DNA from: Caryophanales bacterium UBA7476
GTDB lineage: Bacteria; Bacillota_I; Bacilli_A; RF39; UBA660
NCBI GenBank assembly: GCA_002477275.1
Contig: DLOU01000019.1
Coordinates: 1 to 23,216 of the forward strand
Length of the DNA: 23,216 nucleotides
Direction of reading: 5' to 3'
Translations under genes and position numbers: made by a program
Shown here: piece after piece, positions 22,374-23,216 of the stretch
Layout of the letters: each line of letters begins with the position of its first letter
Position numbering within the stretch: position 1 is the first letter of the stretch
The notes under the pieces: generated by a model
Databases searched by the model: none
What the model was told of the DNA's origin: nothing
Seen by the model: only the letters and a program-made list of their open reading frames with translations

Positions 22374-22433
22374 ATAGTCTCTCCTTTATTTAGTAAAGTA
22401 TATGTAAAAAAAATAAGTATTAGAACTTATATG

Positions 22434-22442
22434 TGTTATAAT
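22434..22442 (+). promoter_or_regulatory. Extended -10 promoter
   Basis: TGTTATAAT is an extended -10 (TATAAT at 22437-22442) 20 nt before the ATG at 22462. No strong -35 is seen. Confidence 0.45.
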
Positions 22443-22461
22443 GATTATAGGTGATGATTAT

Positions 22462-23175
22462 ATGAAGCGTAAGAAAATTATAATTATTTTAATTTTAGTT
22501 TTAGTTTTACTTTTTATAACTGGTGGAGTAGTATATTATTTCAGACCTGTACCAGAATTTATTGATGTAAAGTTTGATGATTTTCAGCCAGCGGAAGCAT
22601 ATATGATTTTCAAGAGAGATGGTTATCTTTATTATTATTCTGACTCCGATGATTATAAAATAAAGTATAAATATGATAAAAAAAATAGAACTATTTCTTA
22701 TAATGGTGAAGTAATGAAAATTGTTGCTTATAATCCTGATTACACTTATTTAATAGTTGATATAGATAGGCGTGCAGATGATGCTGGTGGATTTGAAAGT
22801 GATAATAAAACTTTTAGAACACTTATTGATGGAAGGAGTAATCACTGGAAAAAACCTGATTACCCATTTGTTATTCGAAAAGATGGTTCTTTTGAAGGAG
22901 TATATAGAAATATAAACAAAGAGGTTTTTGTATTTAACTCTGATAATACTTGTTATACATATAACGGATATTTCAAAGATGAAATTCAATATTGTGAATA
23001 CTATTTAGGGTGTTTTGGAGGTACTGATGTTTGTGATGCAGTAGCTGTGACTGGTCTTAATACTTACGAATATGTATATTTTTTAGATGATAATTTTATA
23101 AGACCAATTGATTCTGGCACTTATTCCGATGGATATATTAAAATTAGTGATAGTGCAGATGGTTTAAGTAAATAA
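22462..23175 (+). CDS. Unknown membrane-anchored extracytoplasmic protein, 237 aa
   Basis: A basic start (MKRKK) and one hydrophobic helix (about residues 6-27) anchor the protein, with the rest expected outside the cytoplasm. The outer part is rich in Tyr, Asp and Gly with many short beta segments (GYLYYYSDSDDYKIKYKYDKKNRTISYNGE, then FVIRKDGSFEGVYRNINKEVFVFNSDNTCYTYNGYF) and four Cys in the second half (NTCYTY, QYCEYYLGCFGG, DVCDAV) that might form disulfides. The ATG at 22462 has AGGTGAT at good spacing; the upstream codon at 22441 lacks one. It is divergent from spoIVA. No family recognised. Confidence 0.75.
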   Translation: MKRKKIIIILILVLVLLFITGGVVYYFRPVPEFIDVKFDDFQPAEAYMIFKRDGYLYYYSDSDDYKIKYKYDKKNRTISYNGEVMKIVAYNPDYTYLIVDIDRRADDAGGFESDNKTFRTLIDGRSNHWKKPDYPFVIRKDGSFEGVYRNINKEVFVFNSDNTCYTYNGYFKDEIQYCEYYLGCFGGTDVCDAVAVTGLNTYEYVYFLDDNFIRPIDSGTYSDGYIKISDSADGLSK

Positions 23176-23177
23176 TT

Positions 23178-23203
23178 AAGAGTATTAAATTTACTCTTTT
23201 TTA
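23178..23203 (+). terminator. Rho-independent terminator
   Basis: AAGAGTA (23178-23184) pairs with TACTCTT (23192-23198), followed by T residues. Confidence 0.75.
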
Positions 23204-23216
23204 TTTATAAGGAAAG

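Overview
The window looks like the chromosome of a low-GC, spore-forming member of the Firmicutes. By eye it is strongly AT-rich, uses the standard code, has Shine-Dalgarno sites of the AGGAGG and AGGTGAT type, and carries an alpha/beta-type small acid-soluble spore protein gene and spoIVA. No genus can be fixed from sequence reading alone.

Left arm (1-8561), host backbone. An unknown gene is followed by thiI (tRNA 4-thiouridylation), a SASP gene, a small lipoprotein, two linked unknown genes, and then an apparent run of ackA (acetate kinase), nrnA (nanoRNase/pAp phosphatase), engB (ribosome-assembly GTPase) and a small unknown gene. Convergent to these is the 3' part of spoIVA.

Centre (8562-22010), a mobile element of about 13.45 kb inserted inside spoIVA. 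The N-terminal coding part lies at 22011-22373 and the C-terminal part at 7449-8564, both on the minus strand. Removing the element at a shared TGG restores a 491-codon frame that reads TPW-YDEEIPF across the joint. I recall B. subtilis SpoIVA as 492 aa and reading TPW-YEEPIPF at this place. Next to the left junction the element carries a TnpX/TndX-type large serine recombinase. Its ends carry 10-bp inverted repeats that together would form a roughly 52-bp attP-like dyad in the excised circle. The rest is mobilisable-element machinery: an OB-fold protein, two small winged-helix proteins, a cI-like repressor with divergent promoters and a MobV relaxase. Cargo genes encode a nitrilase-family hydrolase, a CPBP membrane protease, a class II Fic protein and an endonuclease III-like Fe-S protein with an altered catalytic position. 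An IS110-family insertion sequence is nested inside, and several proteins are of unknown function. Unusually structured non-coding stretches lie at 11357-11620 and 13033-13277.

Right arm (22011-23216), host backbone again. It holds the start of spoIVA (minus strand), a divergent gene for a single-pass membrane-anchored protein, and its terminator.

The main result is a skin-like arrangement: an apparently intact, potentially excisable element splits an essential sporulation gene exactly in frame. SpoIVA is needed only in the mother cell, which dies, so developmentally timed excision is an attractive model. A possible sigma-E-like promoter lies before the recombinase operon. The alternatives are that the lineage no longer sporulates, or that excision is unregulated.
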